Assembly: GCA_029959085.1 (NCBI GenBank)
Contig: JARWIR010000002.1
Location: 42,900,233-42,964,232, forward strand
Direction of reading: 5' to 3'
DNA: 64,000 nucleotides
DNA from: Nemophila menziesii
Lineage: Eukaryota; Streptophyta; Magnoliopsida; Boraginales; Hydrophyllaceae
Program-made: the position numbers and the translations under genes
The notes under the pieces: generated by a model
What the model was told of the DNA's origin: nothing
Databases searched by the model: none
What the model saw: only the letters and a program-made list of their open reading frames with translations
Shown here: positions 23,215 through 36,428 of the stretch, one piece after another
Layout: the number at the start of each line of letters is the position of its first letter
Position numbering within the stretch: the stretch's first letter is position 1

Positions 23215-24534
23215 ATGACCAACAGAACCGGTGATTTCCGAAGAACTGCTCGTAGAAGGAAAACCACCATGGGTGGTTCCCAAGACCAAGCTATTGAGAT
23301 TCCTGATTCGCGTCCTCAACGAAAAATTGATGAAGTTAAGCTTGATCCCAAGAGAATAGAAATCACAGGTCAAAAGAGAAGATTAATTGATGAGCCAGAA
23401 AGTGAGAAGGAACAAGAAGAGGTAATTGAGAAGAACATTGAGGATGAAACTGAACAAGAGTTTCCGGAAGTGCCAGTTCAATAGAAACCTCCGCGTATGA
23501 TGATGTGGGCCCAAAAGCCTAAGAGGGTTTATACTTGTTGGAATACTCAAGTTCGTGAAAGAATATAATTTTTGAAGTTTGGTGAGGAGACAAATTTTCC
23601 TAAGGGTATTATGAGTAGTGAACACAAGGAACATGCTGTGACTTGTGGTAAGTTTGGTTGGAATGAATTACAAGGAAGGAAGCTTGAGTTTATTCCTACT
23701 TTTGTGCGAGAATTTTATGAAGTTTTAGCTACCTCCCGTGACGCAATTGACATCCGCAAAAAGGTAGTTCCTTTCTCTGTTGAACGTATTCGGAAATCCT
23801 TGAAATTACCAAACTTTTCTGGAAAATGTCTTTTCCAAAAAACTCTTAATGACCCTTCTTTCGATTTTGAATCCCTTTGGGGGACCGTGCTTGTTAATGG
23901 GGCTAGCCCAATTCCTGAAGGTGAAAGATATCCTGGACAGTTTTACAGCAGTAGTTTGACACCTCGTGCGAAGGTTTGGTCTCGTTTCATAATACCCACT
24001 TTCTTTGGTATTAAGCACACTTCCGAGTCGAAGAAAGAGCATGTAATTGTTATTAAGTGTATTTTGGAGGAGACACCATTTGATGTTTCTAAGATTATTT
24101 ATGATACAATCATGGAGTTCGCGAAATCCCCAATGAAACAACAAAATCTCAAGTTCCCTTGCACTATTACTCCGTTGTGTCTAGACGCAAAGATCCCGCG
24201 TAAGAACACAGATATTGACATTGTTTCAGTTGGTGTGAGTATAGCATTGAGCACGATCAAGAATATCCATGAGGAAGCAACACGAGCTACTAAAAGTCCT
24301 AGAACTCCTCTTTCAAAGAAAGCGAAGACGGTTCCTGAGTTTGAATCAAAGATTCAGGTGCTGGAAGAGAATCAAGAGAAGATGATTGCTACCTTGGGAA
24401 ACGTTACAAAAGAATTGGACCTTCTTCGAAATTTGATCTTAGGCGTAAATACACTTCAAAACGCGATTTATGATGCTGTTACACGAGATAAAGGTCTAGA
24501 ACGCAACACCGGTAACCAGCCACGCGCTGGTTAA
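23215..24534 (+). pseudogene. Env-position ORF of Athila-like element, unit 3
   Basis: Same length and domain order as the other two. Stops differ: CAA to TAG at 23482-23484 and ATA TAA at about 23563-23568, replacing ATT GAA. From 23572 the frame is open to 24534, including the putative coiled coil (near FESKIQVLEENQEKMIATLG) and a C-terminus ending QPRAG. That the lesions differ between units shows they were acquired after, or independently of, the triplication. Confidence 0.7.
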
Positions 24535-24596
24535 GATACGTTTTCTAAACCTTCCTCTTAGTGTAGATTAGTTTAAATGCTTTATTGAGTCTTTTC

Positions 24597-24616
24597 GAGT
24601 CGTGGGGACACGACTC
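24597..24616 (+). promoter_or_regulatory. Conserved hairpin, unit 3
   Basis: An identical 20-base inverted repeat in the same place relative to the ORF end. Confidence 0.6.
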
Positions 24617-25336
24617 ATTTTTGAGTTTGGGGTGGGGTTCGTTGCCTCATCCCAGTTTTTATGTGTTATTTGTTTTATTTGCTTTCAATAATTGAATTTT
24701 CGGAGTTGCGTTTGACTGTAGAAATTTTTAAATATCCCTTTAATCATACTTTTGATAAATCGATGATAGTAAATAGTGGACTTTAGGGATTGATATAAAA
24801 CGCATATAGAATTGCATGCAAACATAGGTAATTAATAGGAAAAATTAATGAACAATGCAAATGAAGTAAGCTTATAATTAAGGAATATGTTTGGTGTGTA
24901 GAACGTGAAATCCTAATTAGTAGAGAACCCACATAGATATGAACTAAAGACAAGCTATGTACTTAGGAAAATGACAGGGGCAGTTCTTTGTTAGCCATTT
25001 GTGCCTTTTTAGCCTTCTATCCCTTGTATTAATTATTATCCGTCTTAGACCACTTTGAGCCTTTAGCCTTTTTCTTTGTAGCCACGATATAAGCCATTAT
25101 CCCTTAGATTATTAGGCATTACCATATGACCCGCACTTGAATCACAATCCTGAGACATGTCTCGAGCTTGAGTTTGGGGTGGTGGGTCCACTTATGGGGA
25201 ATTTATTGGGTAGGGATTGATGTGCTTTGTATTGTAGCACAATTGCAGATGATAAATACTTGTAACCCTTTGCCGGGAATGAAGAATAATGAAAAAGAAA
25301 GAAAAAAATGATAAATTTCTAAAAATCATACAGTAG

Positions 25337-25377
25337 AAACCGGGAACCCGGTTTCGTCAAAACCGGGAACCCGGTTT
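25337..25377. repeat. GC-rich palindrome pair at the 3' side of the cassette
   Basis: Two palindromes in direct succession (AAACCGGGAACCCGGTTTCG then AAAACCGGGAACCCGGTTT) follow CATACAGTAG. This is the second site in the element, downstream of the ORF. It matches the left half of each repeat-unit junction. Confidence 0.85.
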
Positions 25378-25980
25378 GCATCTGTACAAAAAAAAAGAGA
25401 AAAGAAAAGAAAAAGAAAAATATGTATGAATAAAACATCCGGCAAAGCGGAATTTTTCTGAGAATCATCTTGTATATAGTGGGTAGACATGGGATGCTAA
25501 TTTGTTGCGTAAATGGGTGAGTGAGAACATTTTTTAGCGAAAACTCAAGCTCGAGGACTTTGTTGATGTTAAGTGAGGAGAGAGCCAAAAGCTCACTTCA
25601 AATTTACCAAATATACATCCACACCCGTCCTTAAGCCAATATTATAACCATAAAGACCTCGTGATTCTTATGTACATAGTGAATTTATGATTCTGTTGAT
25701 AGGGAATATGCTAGGTGGAGCGTTCAAAGCGATTTAGGATTAATGACCACCCTATAGCCATCATACAGAGATGAGTACAAGTGTAACCTTCAAGCATTGC
25801 GACTTTAATTTTATTATTGAGATTATTTATGTTTGATGTTGCATATTAGATGTATGTGTATATTAGTTTCTATAGTTTGCTATATGAGATTTACCTTAAG
25901 ACTTGCTTTAGGTGTATTTGCTAGCTTCTACTTGTTTATACGCTTACTTCTACCCCTTTGTTTTGTTTTACTTTGTCGGG

Positions 25981-26006
25981 ACGACAAAGGTTTGAGTTGG
26001 GGGTCT
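25981..26006 (+). promoter_or_regulatory. Polypurine tract of E0
   Basis: ACGACAAAGGTTTGAGTTGGGGGTCT directly abuts the LTR start TGATGTCTCCC. A purine-rich tract at this spot primes plus-strand synthesis in LTR elements. E1 (58475-58499) and E2 (reverse complement, 42948-42973) have the same arrangement. Confidence 0.75.
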
Positions 26007-27570
26007 TGATGTCTCCCTAATTGTTCTTATTTTTGATCCTTGGGAGACATCATTTTTTATGTTTATTTGAATATTTTAATAGATTTTTGAGTTAAAAATG
26101 CAATAATCCGGAATTTCCATTTTATTTCTAGTAATTTTGATTTATTAAACTTTTGCGCGTAATCTTGTCTATTTTAGTGGAAAGTTTGTAGGTTTTAATT
26201 GCTAGCTAGGAAAGGAATCTGAGAAGAGAGTCAAAGATCGTGATATGGAGTCAAGACTTGAAGATAAATCACGAAATAATTGTTTTTAGAGCTGCAAATC
26301 TGTTTTCCAGGCCAAAGGTAGCTGATTTCAAGGCGCTTAAGAGATGATTTAGCCGCTGACCTTTGAAGAGAAAACATTCCTTATCGAGTTACGGAACTTT
26401 AGCAACTGGAATCAAGTCAATCGGAGTCATAACGAATCGGGAAAAGCCGTTTTAGTGAAGGTGTATCAGTAGTTACGGGATTTTGGGCTTAGAAATTGGG
26501 CTTGGACATTTAATTAGTGTTTTATTCTTATGTCCAAGCCCTAATCCGTTTTTCCACTTATAAAAGAAGCTCTTGACTTCTATTTTTCACAGAATTCACT
26601 TTTTACAAGATTAAACTTCAGAGAGAAGCAACAGAAGGAAGAAAGAAGAAGCTGCAAGAGCTGGAGAGGGTCTATATCTCCGTTCTCAGTCATTCCAATT
26701 CCAGAAATTAGGTTTCTTTTAATTTTAATTCTGTAATACATTATGAATTCCATTTCAATTAATTTAGTTTTCTTTTCAATTAGTATGAGCTAAACAAATT
26801 TTAGTGCTTGAGAATGCTTTATGGGTAATTCCTAATTCTATTGAATTTTATGTCCTGAATTTGGGTTTCTGTTAAATTAAATTAGATTGGGACTTTTACT
26901 CTTTTCTATAATTTGGGATTATTTACTGTTTTTAGAGTCATGAACTAAGAACAGGTGTTAGTATCTATGCTATTCCACATATGTGGCGTGTGGATCATCC
27001 TGACGGAGGGTTTAGGTATGGAACCAATTATTCAATCTAAAATAGAAGCTAGTGATTCTGACGAACTTAGCTAATTTTAGGGCCAATGAGGTAAAATTCT
27101 TAAACATCTAAAAGTGGATCATATTTACCTTGACGGGACTAGTGACACTCTAGGATAGCCTTATAGTCCACCCTGACGGGGGTATAAGGAATTTAGAATC
27201 CCGACCATTGTAATTGACCAATTTAGCCCTTAAACAGAACAAGCTATGAAATAGGATTAGGAGGATCCCTTGCGTTCTCAAGTGCTACCTTCTCATATTG
27301 CGTTTTACACTATTTACTTGCGTTTCACTATTTATTTGTATTTTATAATTAGTCTTTCAATAATTAGAATTAATACAAAAACCAAATCAATCAATATTTC
27401 TTTACTTGCTTTCATAAGTGCAACCATTCGTTACTTGGTAAACATTGTAGTTAACCAAACCGTCCCTGCGAACGATCCTAGAATCATTATTACTACTTGG
27501 GACAACCGTACACTTGCGGTTGTGGTTCAATTACTTTTGCATTTATTTTAGAACACACAAAGGACCACCA
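26007..27570 (+). repeat. 3' LTR of E0 (1564 bp)
   Basis: It starts TGATGTCTCCC after the polypurine tract and ends GGACCACCA, directly followed by segment copy 2 sequence. A TATA box (TATAAAAG) is at 26559-26566, with a leader-like stretch after it. Homologous LTRs: 41376-42947 (-), 45096-46654 (+), 50142-51007 plus 56337-57041 (-), and the more diverged 58500-60008 (+). The small frame at 27270-27551 lies in the U5-like end and is not a gene. Confidence 0.88.
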
Positions 27571-28398
27571 GTGAATAGTGTTTATAGGAATGTAGGTAAG
27601 TGTTTGGATATAAATTTATGGAGATTCAATGTATTTTTTATGAGAGTTTGAGGTTTGGAGAAGCTTTAATGGAGTTCGGGTGTATTGGGGAAGAAGGAAG
27701 CTTAAGGTTTAATGGTCTTGACCTTCTTTTCTAAGCTTGTCGCAACTTGTACCGGCATATGTCGCCTATAGGGTCAACTTGCGGGTCACATTCTTCATCC
27801 CTTCAAATCTATCACAAAATATGATACATCACATACCCTATATGAATAAATCATGTTACCAAAACAAGTTGGGAAATCATTGGGTGTGATTAATTTGACG
27901 GTGATAGAGACATACCCTCTCTAGTGCTCTTGAATATAAATATGAACTATTGAGGGGAATACTCTTTGAAAAGTAGAAACCTTTATTATTTTGTAAATGA
28001 GTGAGTATTCATCTAGTTTAGTATTAATTTTGGGTATTTAGTTGTCAATAATAAAATATTTTGAGATGATACCATCTTCATTTGGTGGTTAATATTGATA
28101 GTTGACAGATTAACTTTGCTCATATTAGGAGACAAGAATGTGAAAATTGTAATACCGAATTATAGAACTATATAAGTTTTGTATTGGGTATATATGAGTG
28201 GATGAATAATGATTTCAGAAGAAAAATGATGGACCTCGGAGAATAAGGATAGTTGATCCATACTTCAAGGATAGTAAAGTCATCACAAATGTGTCAAGTT
28301 TGCAATAACGAGATAAGTTATACTACAAAGTGAAAAGTTTAAGGTTGTCAACCAATGGTTACTACATTTGCTTAGAAAATAATTTAAAAGAAAACAAA

Positions 28399-28676
28399 CA
28401 TGGGAGGTACATGTTTCGAATCCTGAAGGTGGAAGAAAGTTAAGAAGGCTGTTGGACAGGGCTCTATTGTCTCATACATGAGGTCCAAGGTTCGAATCCC
28501 GAAGGTGGAAGAAAGTTAAGAAGGTTGTTGGCCAGGGCTCTATTTCTCATCCATGAGGTCCAATGTTTGAAACCCTCTCAGAACACCTAGTACTGACTTG
28601 TATGGGGGCATGGTTGGGGAGGCAATCATATCTTCCGTGGGATTAGTCGGTTGTAAGCTCGGAACCCACGTATCAA
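28399..28676 (+). mobile_element. tRNA-derived SINE (segment copy 2)
   Basis: This is the duplicate of 11494-11770, with the same flanking AAAAGAAAACAAA repeats (28386-28398 and 28677-28689) and the same repeated head. Because insertion point and target duplication are identical, the SINE arrived before the segment was duplicated. The first B box is mutated (TGTTTCGAATCC), and there are a few substitutions in the body. Confidence 0.65.
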
Positions 28677-31600
28677 AAAAGAAAACAAAAAAACAAAAAA
28701 ATAAAAATGTTGGAGGTATATGAAAGGATTTTGAATAAAAATAACACCATAATGGTAACTAACATAATAACTTTTGTATTTATTATGGAGATGCATATAC
28801 GATTAATAGGCTTAACTAAAAATGTTTTGAAAATATGTGTATGACAAACATGCCATATAAGAGTGAAGGTTTTGTGACAATATTAGAGAAGAGTAAGTGA
28901 ACTAATAAAGAAAAATTAGAGGAATAATTATTGAAAGTAGAGACTAACGTAATGCATGCAAAGATCGAAGTAGTTTGTATTTCTAAATAGGTCGTGTAAT
29001 CTAAATTTGAGCGTTGTCTAGAAAATAAAACACCACCATATTTTGTTATTAAAATTCCACTTAATATATATACTTTTTTGAAACTTTACAATTTAACATA
29101 CTTATATTATTTATTATATAAAGGATTATTTTGTGATCTACTAATAATGTGTCTTATATGAACATGTTTGATATTAGGTGTTTGCTAAAATGTTGAATCC
29201 CCTACGAATAGTAGTATATTTATCTTAAATATTCAAATTATATATATGAATACATAAAAATGAAATCATAATACATATGAGGTATCACATCAAGACCTTT
29301 ATTTCTTTCGTTTCTTTTGCTTTGTTTCTATACATGAGTAGGTTAAATGGATGATAATTTGGATTTTCAAGTAAAGATCAACAAAATTTGCACCTCGACC
29401 ACCATAAAAATCAAAAGGACTAGCAATTTCTCTTTTTCGATGGTATTAAATTTATTTTACCACCTTTATCCACTTTGATGACCATAAAAATATTCTAATT
29501 TGCTGGACTTTAAAATAAATCAAAACTCTAATCCAATAGAAAATTTGAATTCCATTTACATGTCTAGATTCTGAAACCCAACATCACTACTAGAATGACT
29601 AGCTCTAGCAGTTTCTAGTATTGGTATATAAAACTCGATACAGTAAAAAATATGAATGATCAAAATTGAAGTAAAATAATAGAAAACATAAAGATAAAGA
29701 GTAGCTAACACGTATTTTAAAGATACATGTCGGTAGTTCTTTTGTAATGAGTAAAGTGGTATACCATTGACATACATATTTGATAATTGTATCGAATAAC
29801 GTTTAGTGGGTTAATATATTTAAGTATTAAATACATGTAAACCTTTTACATGAGATCATCTTTCTAGTTTCATGTGCACTTTATGTGCTTACACACTACA
29901 CTACTAGTTTTATAAATTACTACTCAAACAAATATTGAATAAATCAAAGTATTTTTTTAACAATGCGTGAGTCAAGATAATTTTTATAACATTTTGCAAA
30001 ATATTTTGAGCACTACGAAGTTGTAAGATTATAACATATGCATTAAATACTCTACCAATGTGATATAACTAATGAAAAAAATGAGTATATTAGGTCATTC
30101 ATCAGTCGGTGGTAATCAACACATAACATAATTTATTATCTAATTATATTTGACATTATTACAATATTTTATGATAATATGGAGTTATAATGATAGAGGA
30201 AGTACATGTGTTATTTTTTACCATGTTTTTCGTTAAGAGTAACTTGACATTATATGGTTATTAGATTTCAGTTTTATTAGTAATAATTGCTAGCCAGTTA
30301 AATCAATGATAACTACCAAAAACCAAGAGTAATTATGTTTTATGCCACAAAAGATGAATATTTTTTATGTTGTAAAAAATATTTTAATCGATGGAGTCCT
30401 CTAAATATAAGATTGAGGAGCCAAATTACATGTATCAATATAATTACTAGGAAAACATATTTCATTATTAAATGTTCCTTATTTTCATGATCCTAATTGA
30501 TAGGTCTAAAAATATCTTAATCCCTGGACCACAATACACTTAGACAATAATTGCACCTCACCTACCATTAATAAGCTTGATCCGTTATTCAGGGTTAGGA
30601 CATTCCATGAGCGAAAGTGTAGAAAAAACTTCCGACTTGGTAAAAAAGCACCCACACGTCTCTAACTCAATAGAAAGGATTACTGGACTAAATATTTTTT
30701 ATGGTCTCGTTGTTTTTTGTTAGCATCAATCATGCAATCAACCCTGCATAAAGAATTTCATGCTCAATACCATTAAATAGTTAAATAAAGGGATTCCTTG
30801 TTCTCTTTAATAAATTTGAAAGTTCTATGATTTAATATTAATAGAGTTTGATTTTCAAACATGAAGGCCAATATTATGAATTAGGAAACCAACTAAAATA
30901 ATTAAAGAGGGAGAAATAACATGTATGAAAAGCTCATCATTACGGTTAATAAGCCCTTATCGTTTATTCTTACGAGAAGTTTTTTGAGAAGTATCAAGCA
31001 ACTTTAAAGTACTTTGAGCTTAATTAATGCTATAATTGCATCATCTTGGGGTTCAATGTCTCCTGCCCTTCTAATGCGATATAAATCTTGCATAGATTAA
31101 TCATCATCTTAAGAAAATGTATTGGTAAACGTGTAGGGCTATAAGATAACATATATTTAAGAAAATGTTCAAGTCCGAAAAAAAGCACAAAATTTATGAT
31201 GGACACATATTCTTAATTTGATTGATATTATAAGTTAAGTTTATAATTTACATAAAGTGTGATCATGATGAGTTACTCAATTTTCTATTCCTCTTTGTGA
31301 ATCAAAATTTATTGGACAATATTATAGGGGCATATGGATTGGTACGTTTAGTTTAAATAAATGTCCACTTGCACCTAAGAAACCTTGGTGAAATCCTAAT
31401 TAAATAGAGAGAATAATGTTGATCATAATGATGTTGGATGCTTGTTTTGTAAGAATAAGGATTTGAAATAGACCAATAAAATATACTATCATAAATAATA
31501 TAGTTAATTTAGGTTAAATCTGTGGATATATATTTTATTTACTACATATAAAGTAATAGTAGAATATAAAAAAATATAAACATATCTTATAGTTTTCTTA

Positions 31601-33259
31601 CCTTAGTTTTTTGTGAGAGGTACATAATATATTGGTATATACAAAATAACACTTAAATTTTGGTAATTAGAAAAATGGTGTTTGAACTTAGGAGTGGTGA
31701 CTGAGTTGAGAGAGGGGGAGTGGGAAAGAGAGAGGGGGAGAAACTTTGGACATAAACTATTTAGGTTCTATGAATTAAATTAATTACATACATAAGTAAT
31801 TTTGGGTCTTTTTTTGGGATCGAAAATGGACTTAATAATATAATTAAAAAAGAACATTTGATACGATATTTTGACCGATCATTTGGGTGATGAGTTGGAT
31901 AGTTAATTAAATTTTATTTTTAAGTATACATTGGTTGAATTTGTATGTTTTATAATTCTCGTCAGCCTTATATTGAAAAGAAGGAAATTTTTTTTTACCT
32001 TTCTTACTAATTGTATAAATATGAAAAAAATTATTTCTTTATTAATTTTAAATTTAGTGTACTACAATAGTTGCTCGTTATATGAGTATTTCAAATGAAT
32101 AGTTAATGAAAATAAATTTTTCGCTAGTCTATCACATGGAATAAGTTACATAGTACAACAAGTCAAAGGTAGATCATGAGGCTAGAAATATCTCAAGAAT
32201 CATTACAAAAATTTTGAGATAGAATCCATTTTAATTTACTTAATTTATTAAAGTTAGGCATACTTTCCTAATAACAAATGGATAATTTCTTTTATCGCAT
32301 ATGTTGTGAAAACAATATATTATACATAGGATAATGTAATGCCTATGCAAGTTTCTAGAAAACTTTAGAGTGCATATTCTTTATTTCATAATTTTGATTT
32401 CTTTATTTTAACAACTCGTAATTCTTTTTCTTATTCCGAAGTTAACAAATATAAATATATCCTTTCACTGATTATTTACACAACTCATATTCACTTTTTT
32501 TCTCAGCTTTTCAATTTTGTCCAACCCTTAGTAAAACCAAACACTCATTCTAATAGTATTAGATAATTTTCATAATAAGTAAAAATTTCTTAACAAAGGA
32601 TTTAAATAATTTTCTTTTATAGTAGAGATAAAATAATTGTTATCAAAGAATAGAGGAAGCAATCTACATCTAATTCTATTGATAAAGACAACAAAACAAT
32701 TATAATCTATTAGGGTCAATTACTAATCACTTAGGAAAACTAAAAAATGATGTATAACATGGGTGAATTTAGATTCCAACGGAGATTTTTTATTTTCTTG
32801 TTTAGAAACAATAAATATTAAATAAGCTTAATATATGACATTATTGATCTTCTGGTAGTAAACTTTATTAACAACAAACTCCATTATTAGGTACATTCTT
32901 ACTATAAGGTTCGATTATGAGGAGAAGAAGTCAAGAAGACAACAGAAACCCCAAGTCAAAGCAAAATTTGAGCTTAAAACCACTTTGAGAAGTGTAGCGT
33001 TTGGTAGATAATTCTTTGTGCATTAGTGTTTCAGCGACTACAACATTTAAGTTAGAGATATGGACATGATTTCTTTTGATTTAGAGAGATCCTAAAGTCA
33101 CTGTCCGGAGCTAAGATGTAAAATTTATTTTAATTGCTTCCACCGTAGTTCGGAACAAATTCTTGGTAGTAAAACAGGATGGGTCACTTCTAAACCTAAT
33201 CAAATTCATTATACATCCGCTCAAAAGGAAGGAGAACGCTCAAGACAGAAGGAAGAGGA

Positions 33260-34250
33260 GAAAACAAGGTTTTGTTTACGAAGCCATCGGTTCTAATTAA
33301 ACCATTTACCGATTGCCTTTGATATTAAGATTAACTTAGCTTTACTTTGTCTTTTTAAACATTTTTTTTGATCGGTACTTTGTCATTTAAACATTATGTC
33401 TCTAGTTTTAATTAGTATTTTTTAAAATTCGTTTTTATTCTTCATTTATGAACTGAACCCTTATTGCTTGAGGATGATATTGTATGAATTTTAGCTTATA
33501 TTATTGATTGAGTTATTGCATTTGAGATATTTATTGTATTTAATTAAGTTTTGTTTAATTTATTATCCAATTATCTTATGTGTTTCATTTAATTACTATA
33601 TGTGCTCTGGCCAAGTAGTGGGTAGCAATTGTTATTAAAGTAACACCTGAATGGAGGTTCAGTTACAGACCTATTATATAAGCGCATTGTGTAAGGCATT
33701 GAACTGAATGATTATGTGTATTAAGTAGTCAAAGGGTTAGGAATATAACTCATCGGATAGCCAGCTGGTGTGTAAGGTTGAGCTCTAGGTTGACACGAAT
33801 GGGGAGATAGAATATGGGCTAATGTAAATACACCCACTCCCCTTTATCAATAACAAGATTAATTAGCTGTATAAACTATTTCTAGCTACTCCTCAAGTAA
33901 CCATCTCCCATTAGTTTATCCTTTTCAATTTATTTACTTGTTTATATTTATTCGTATTTTAATTATTATTACTTTTACTTTCATAGTTGGTAAACATTGA
34001 AAACCAAATAAAGACTAACCTATTTGAACTATTAACTGATTTGTTATTTGGATCACAAGCTTCACGCAGTTGTACTAGTTTTAACACCATTAGTCTCACA
34101 GATAATCTCTCTAATAAATACGATAACCCTTCTTATCATTTTACTTGCCTTTGATCCGCTGAGCGTAACCCCAATTACATTAGTGTTTTATTATTTATCA
34201 CACACGTGGGACATAGTCCCCCTCATCTTTTCTATAACCACTAAATTCTT
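33260..34250 (+). repeat. Diverged LTR-like remnant (segment copy 3)
   Basis: This is the copy of the 1040-2030 remnant, with the same landmarks (GGTAAACATTG near 33990, GATCACAAGCTTCACGCAGTTG near 34051). It has a single TTTTAACACCATTAG and an extra GGGACATAGT near 34207 compared with copy 1. Its presence in both copies means the remnant predates the segmental duplication. Confidence 0.3.
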
Positions 34251-36428
34251 ATAATTTTGTAACTCAATTATATTGGTGGATCTTTTGTAATCTGTTTACA
34301 AGTGTTTGATTAATTTTTATTTATTTTGCATTAAGAAAAAATAACAATCCAAAAGCTAAGGGGTGTTATTTTATTTGGTAATATTTCGAAAAAATTTATA
34401 TTTTATTCACTAATTATTTTCAGAAAAAACTTTATTAATGAAAGTTTTAACTTCTTAATGGCAGTTATGATATGCAACGAATTTTCTTATATGTTTGTTT
34501 TTCGTATTTTCCTTTAAATTTCAATTAATCTTCTTCAATTATTTTTCATTTTTGATTTATTTAACTCCTTTTTTTACGAAAAATATTGTAGTTTAATTAT
34601 TGTTAATACTGATTATGAGTCAATGAGTCAATTTCACCATGTATAGACTATAATAGCTTTTAATGATAGAAATTCGTTGTGTTTTTTATACATTTATAAA
34701 ATTTATTTAGTATAACTTTGCATCTCATGTTTTTTTATTATAAACAATTAACATAATTTTAATTTTTCATTTCTTTTTATCTTAAACAAGCTTCCTTGAG
34801 GAAAGGTGGTAAATTGAACTAAATATTCTTACAGCATGTCAAGACAAATATATTTCATGTACATTAAAAGTTAAAGCATACCCTCAATATTCATATCTTT
34901 ATTAGTGTGTATGTATTGAATTAAAATTGTTAATATATGAATTATTTTACCAAATATATCTAATTAATTTTTTTTACTGAAAGTAAAATAATAAAACAGT
35001 GTGTAGTATTACAAAAAAAAGATATATATATTTTACTATTACATTGGAGAGTCGTTTAACAATAAATTATATTAGATTACAGTGGATTACATTAGGAGTT
35101 AATTTGACTTATAAGACTCAAGAGAACTATACTGTATTATAGAATTCTCCTAACAATCACTATAATAACTATTAACCTTCATCCACATCAGTGGATACAT
35201 CCCATCTCTTGTATTTAAGGTTTTATATATCAATGGTTGTGCTTTTTCTTATGATGTATGGAAAGAAAAACAACTTACATCTCATTTGTTGTGCCTCGTC
35301 CTTGGGCATGCATTAGACAAACAAAAAATAATAGCTATACATAGGAGCCACACCATTATAGCTAATAAAGTTCAAGTGAAGGGCCTATCTTTAGAAACTG
35401 AAGACCAATGCTTCCAACTGCATTTTTGAATATTAGGTTTGTTGCATTAGGGTAACAATGTATTAAATAGTGACAAGCTAAATGTATTTTATTAAAACAT
35501 GAATATCAAAATAATACTCTTACTTTCAGTGGAGGTGGTTGTTGAGAATGAGGTTGTTGGTTAGCATTGATGTTGAGCATTGTAGCAGGTGGGACAGAAT
35601 ACTCGGGCTCCGATCCTTAGAATTTTAAATAAAACCAATATTACTGCCATACTCAATCAAATAATAACACCATTAACCAATCCAAAATCATGAAAAAACT
35701 AATAATGTTCAATCTAATAACCAATATGAAATATGTCAATGGAAGTCAATAATTCTGAATATATTCACTAAGAGTTCGTACATAATAATTGCACTCTCCT
35801 AAAATTCCTCAAAGTAAGGTACCCAACACAACATACTCCACCCTCACGCAATAAAATTTTCTACATTCATCTACTATTATTTGTGTAATTATATTTATAA
35901 AGATGTAAATGCACTAGATCTCATACCCCCTTAAAGTTTAGAGACTAATGCCACTATCCCTCTCTCCTACCCTTAGTTAATTTTTCTTCTAGGTTAAGTA
36001 TGAATATGCTTATTTGATATACCAGTGGAAGTATCTCTCACTACATGTATAACTTCCTTTTATCCTTCCTATACAACCTGCAACTAGGCATAGAATATAA
36101 ATTATCATCCTACACTTTTCTAAGTTACCCCATGCAACCAATATCTCCTTGATGGCATATCAAAATAAGACTTTATTATCTTGTGGATAATGGACTGTTA
36201 CATGTAAAATAGATAAAATTTTGTTGGCAAGTTTCCAATGCTCCACTTTCTAAAACCTAAATGTCATTTTGGTTGAAAACAGATTATCATATGCGAAAAA
36301 ACTTAAAAAATACTTTTGAAAGGTTAGAGGCAACAAGTTGATAAGTGTAAAATAACTAATTATTAGATAAGGTATTGATTGTTTTCTAGGAGTATGGAGG
36401 AAAGAATTTAGTTTAAGATATATTTTAC

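Larger units (their letters stand above)
22384..25336 (+). repeat. Cassette repeat unit 3
   Basis: The third tandem unit. It lacks one of the palindromes found in units 1 and 2 near 16532/19530 (a deletion around 22500). It ends at the original 3' palindrome pair (25337-25377), after which the element continues as single-copy sequence to the LTR. Confidence 0.9.
16071..27570 (+). mobile_element. E0: 5'-truncated Athila-like Ty3/gypsy element with triplicated env-position cassette
   Basis: Order on the + strand: an integrase C-terminal remnant (to 16205), a spacer with GC-rich palindromes, an env-position ORF, and a 3' non-coding region. Spacer, ORF and non-coding region are repeated three times at a period of about 2.97 kb. 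A polypurine tract and a single LTR (26007-27570) follow. Gag, protease, RT, RNase H, the integrase core and the 5' LTR are missing, removed by the deletion at the left junction. Assignment to Athila/Tat rests on the env-position ORF type and on the tRNA-Asp-like primer site and gag of its relative E2. Confidence 0.82.
15330..32222. repeat. Tandem segmental duplication, copy 2, interior replaced by an Athila-like element
   Basis: Positions 15330-16070 match 1-790 of copy 1, and 27571-32222 match 10663-15329. The interior counterpart of about 791-10662 is absent; an Athila-like element (16071-27570) lies in its place. The right junction is the end of an LTR (CCACCA), followed by GTGAATAGTG as in the uninterrupted copy 1 at about 10666, so the original insertion point is visible there. 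The left junction is a deletion that removed both host sequence and the 5' part of the element. A further deletion of about 50 bp relative to copy 1 lies near 15875. Confidence 0.88.

Noticed and set aside
16439..25377. Regular repeats resembling a CRISPR array
   Set aside because: The palindromes are irregularly spaced inside a plant retroelement and there is no constant repeat/spacer length or cas gene.
27270..27551. + strand frame inside the LTR (also its - strand counterparts near 41363 and 50102)
   Set aside because: It lies in the end of the LTR and is present in each LTR only by homology; no domain.
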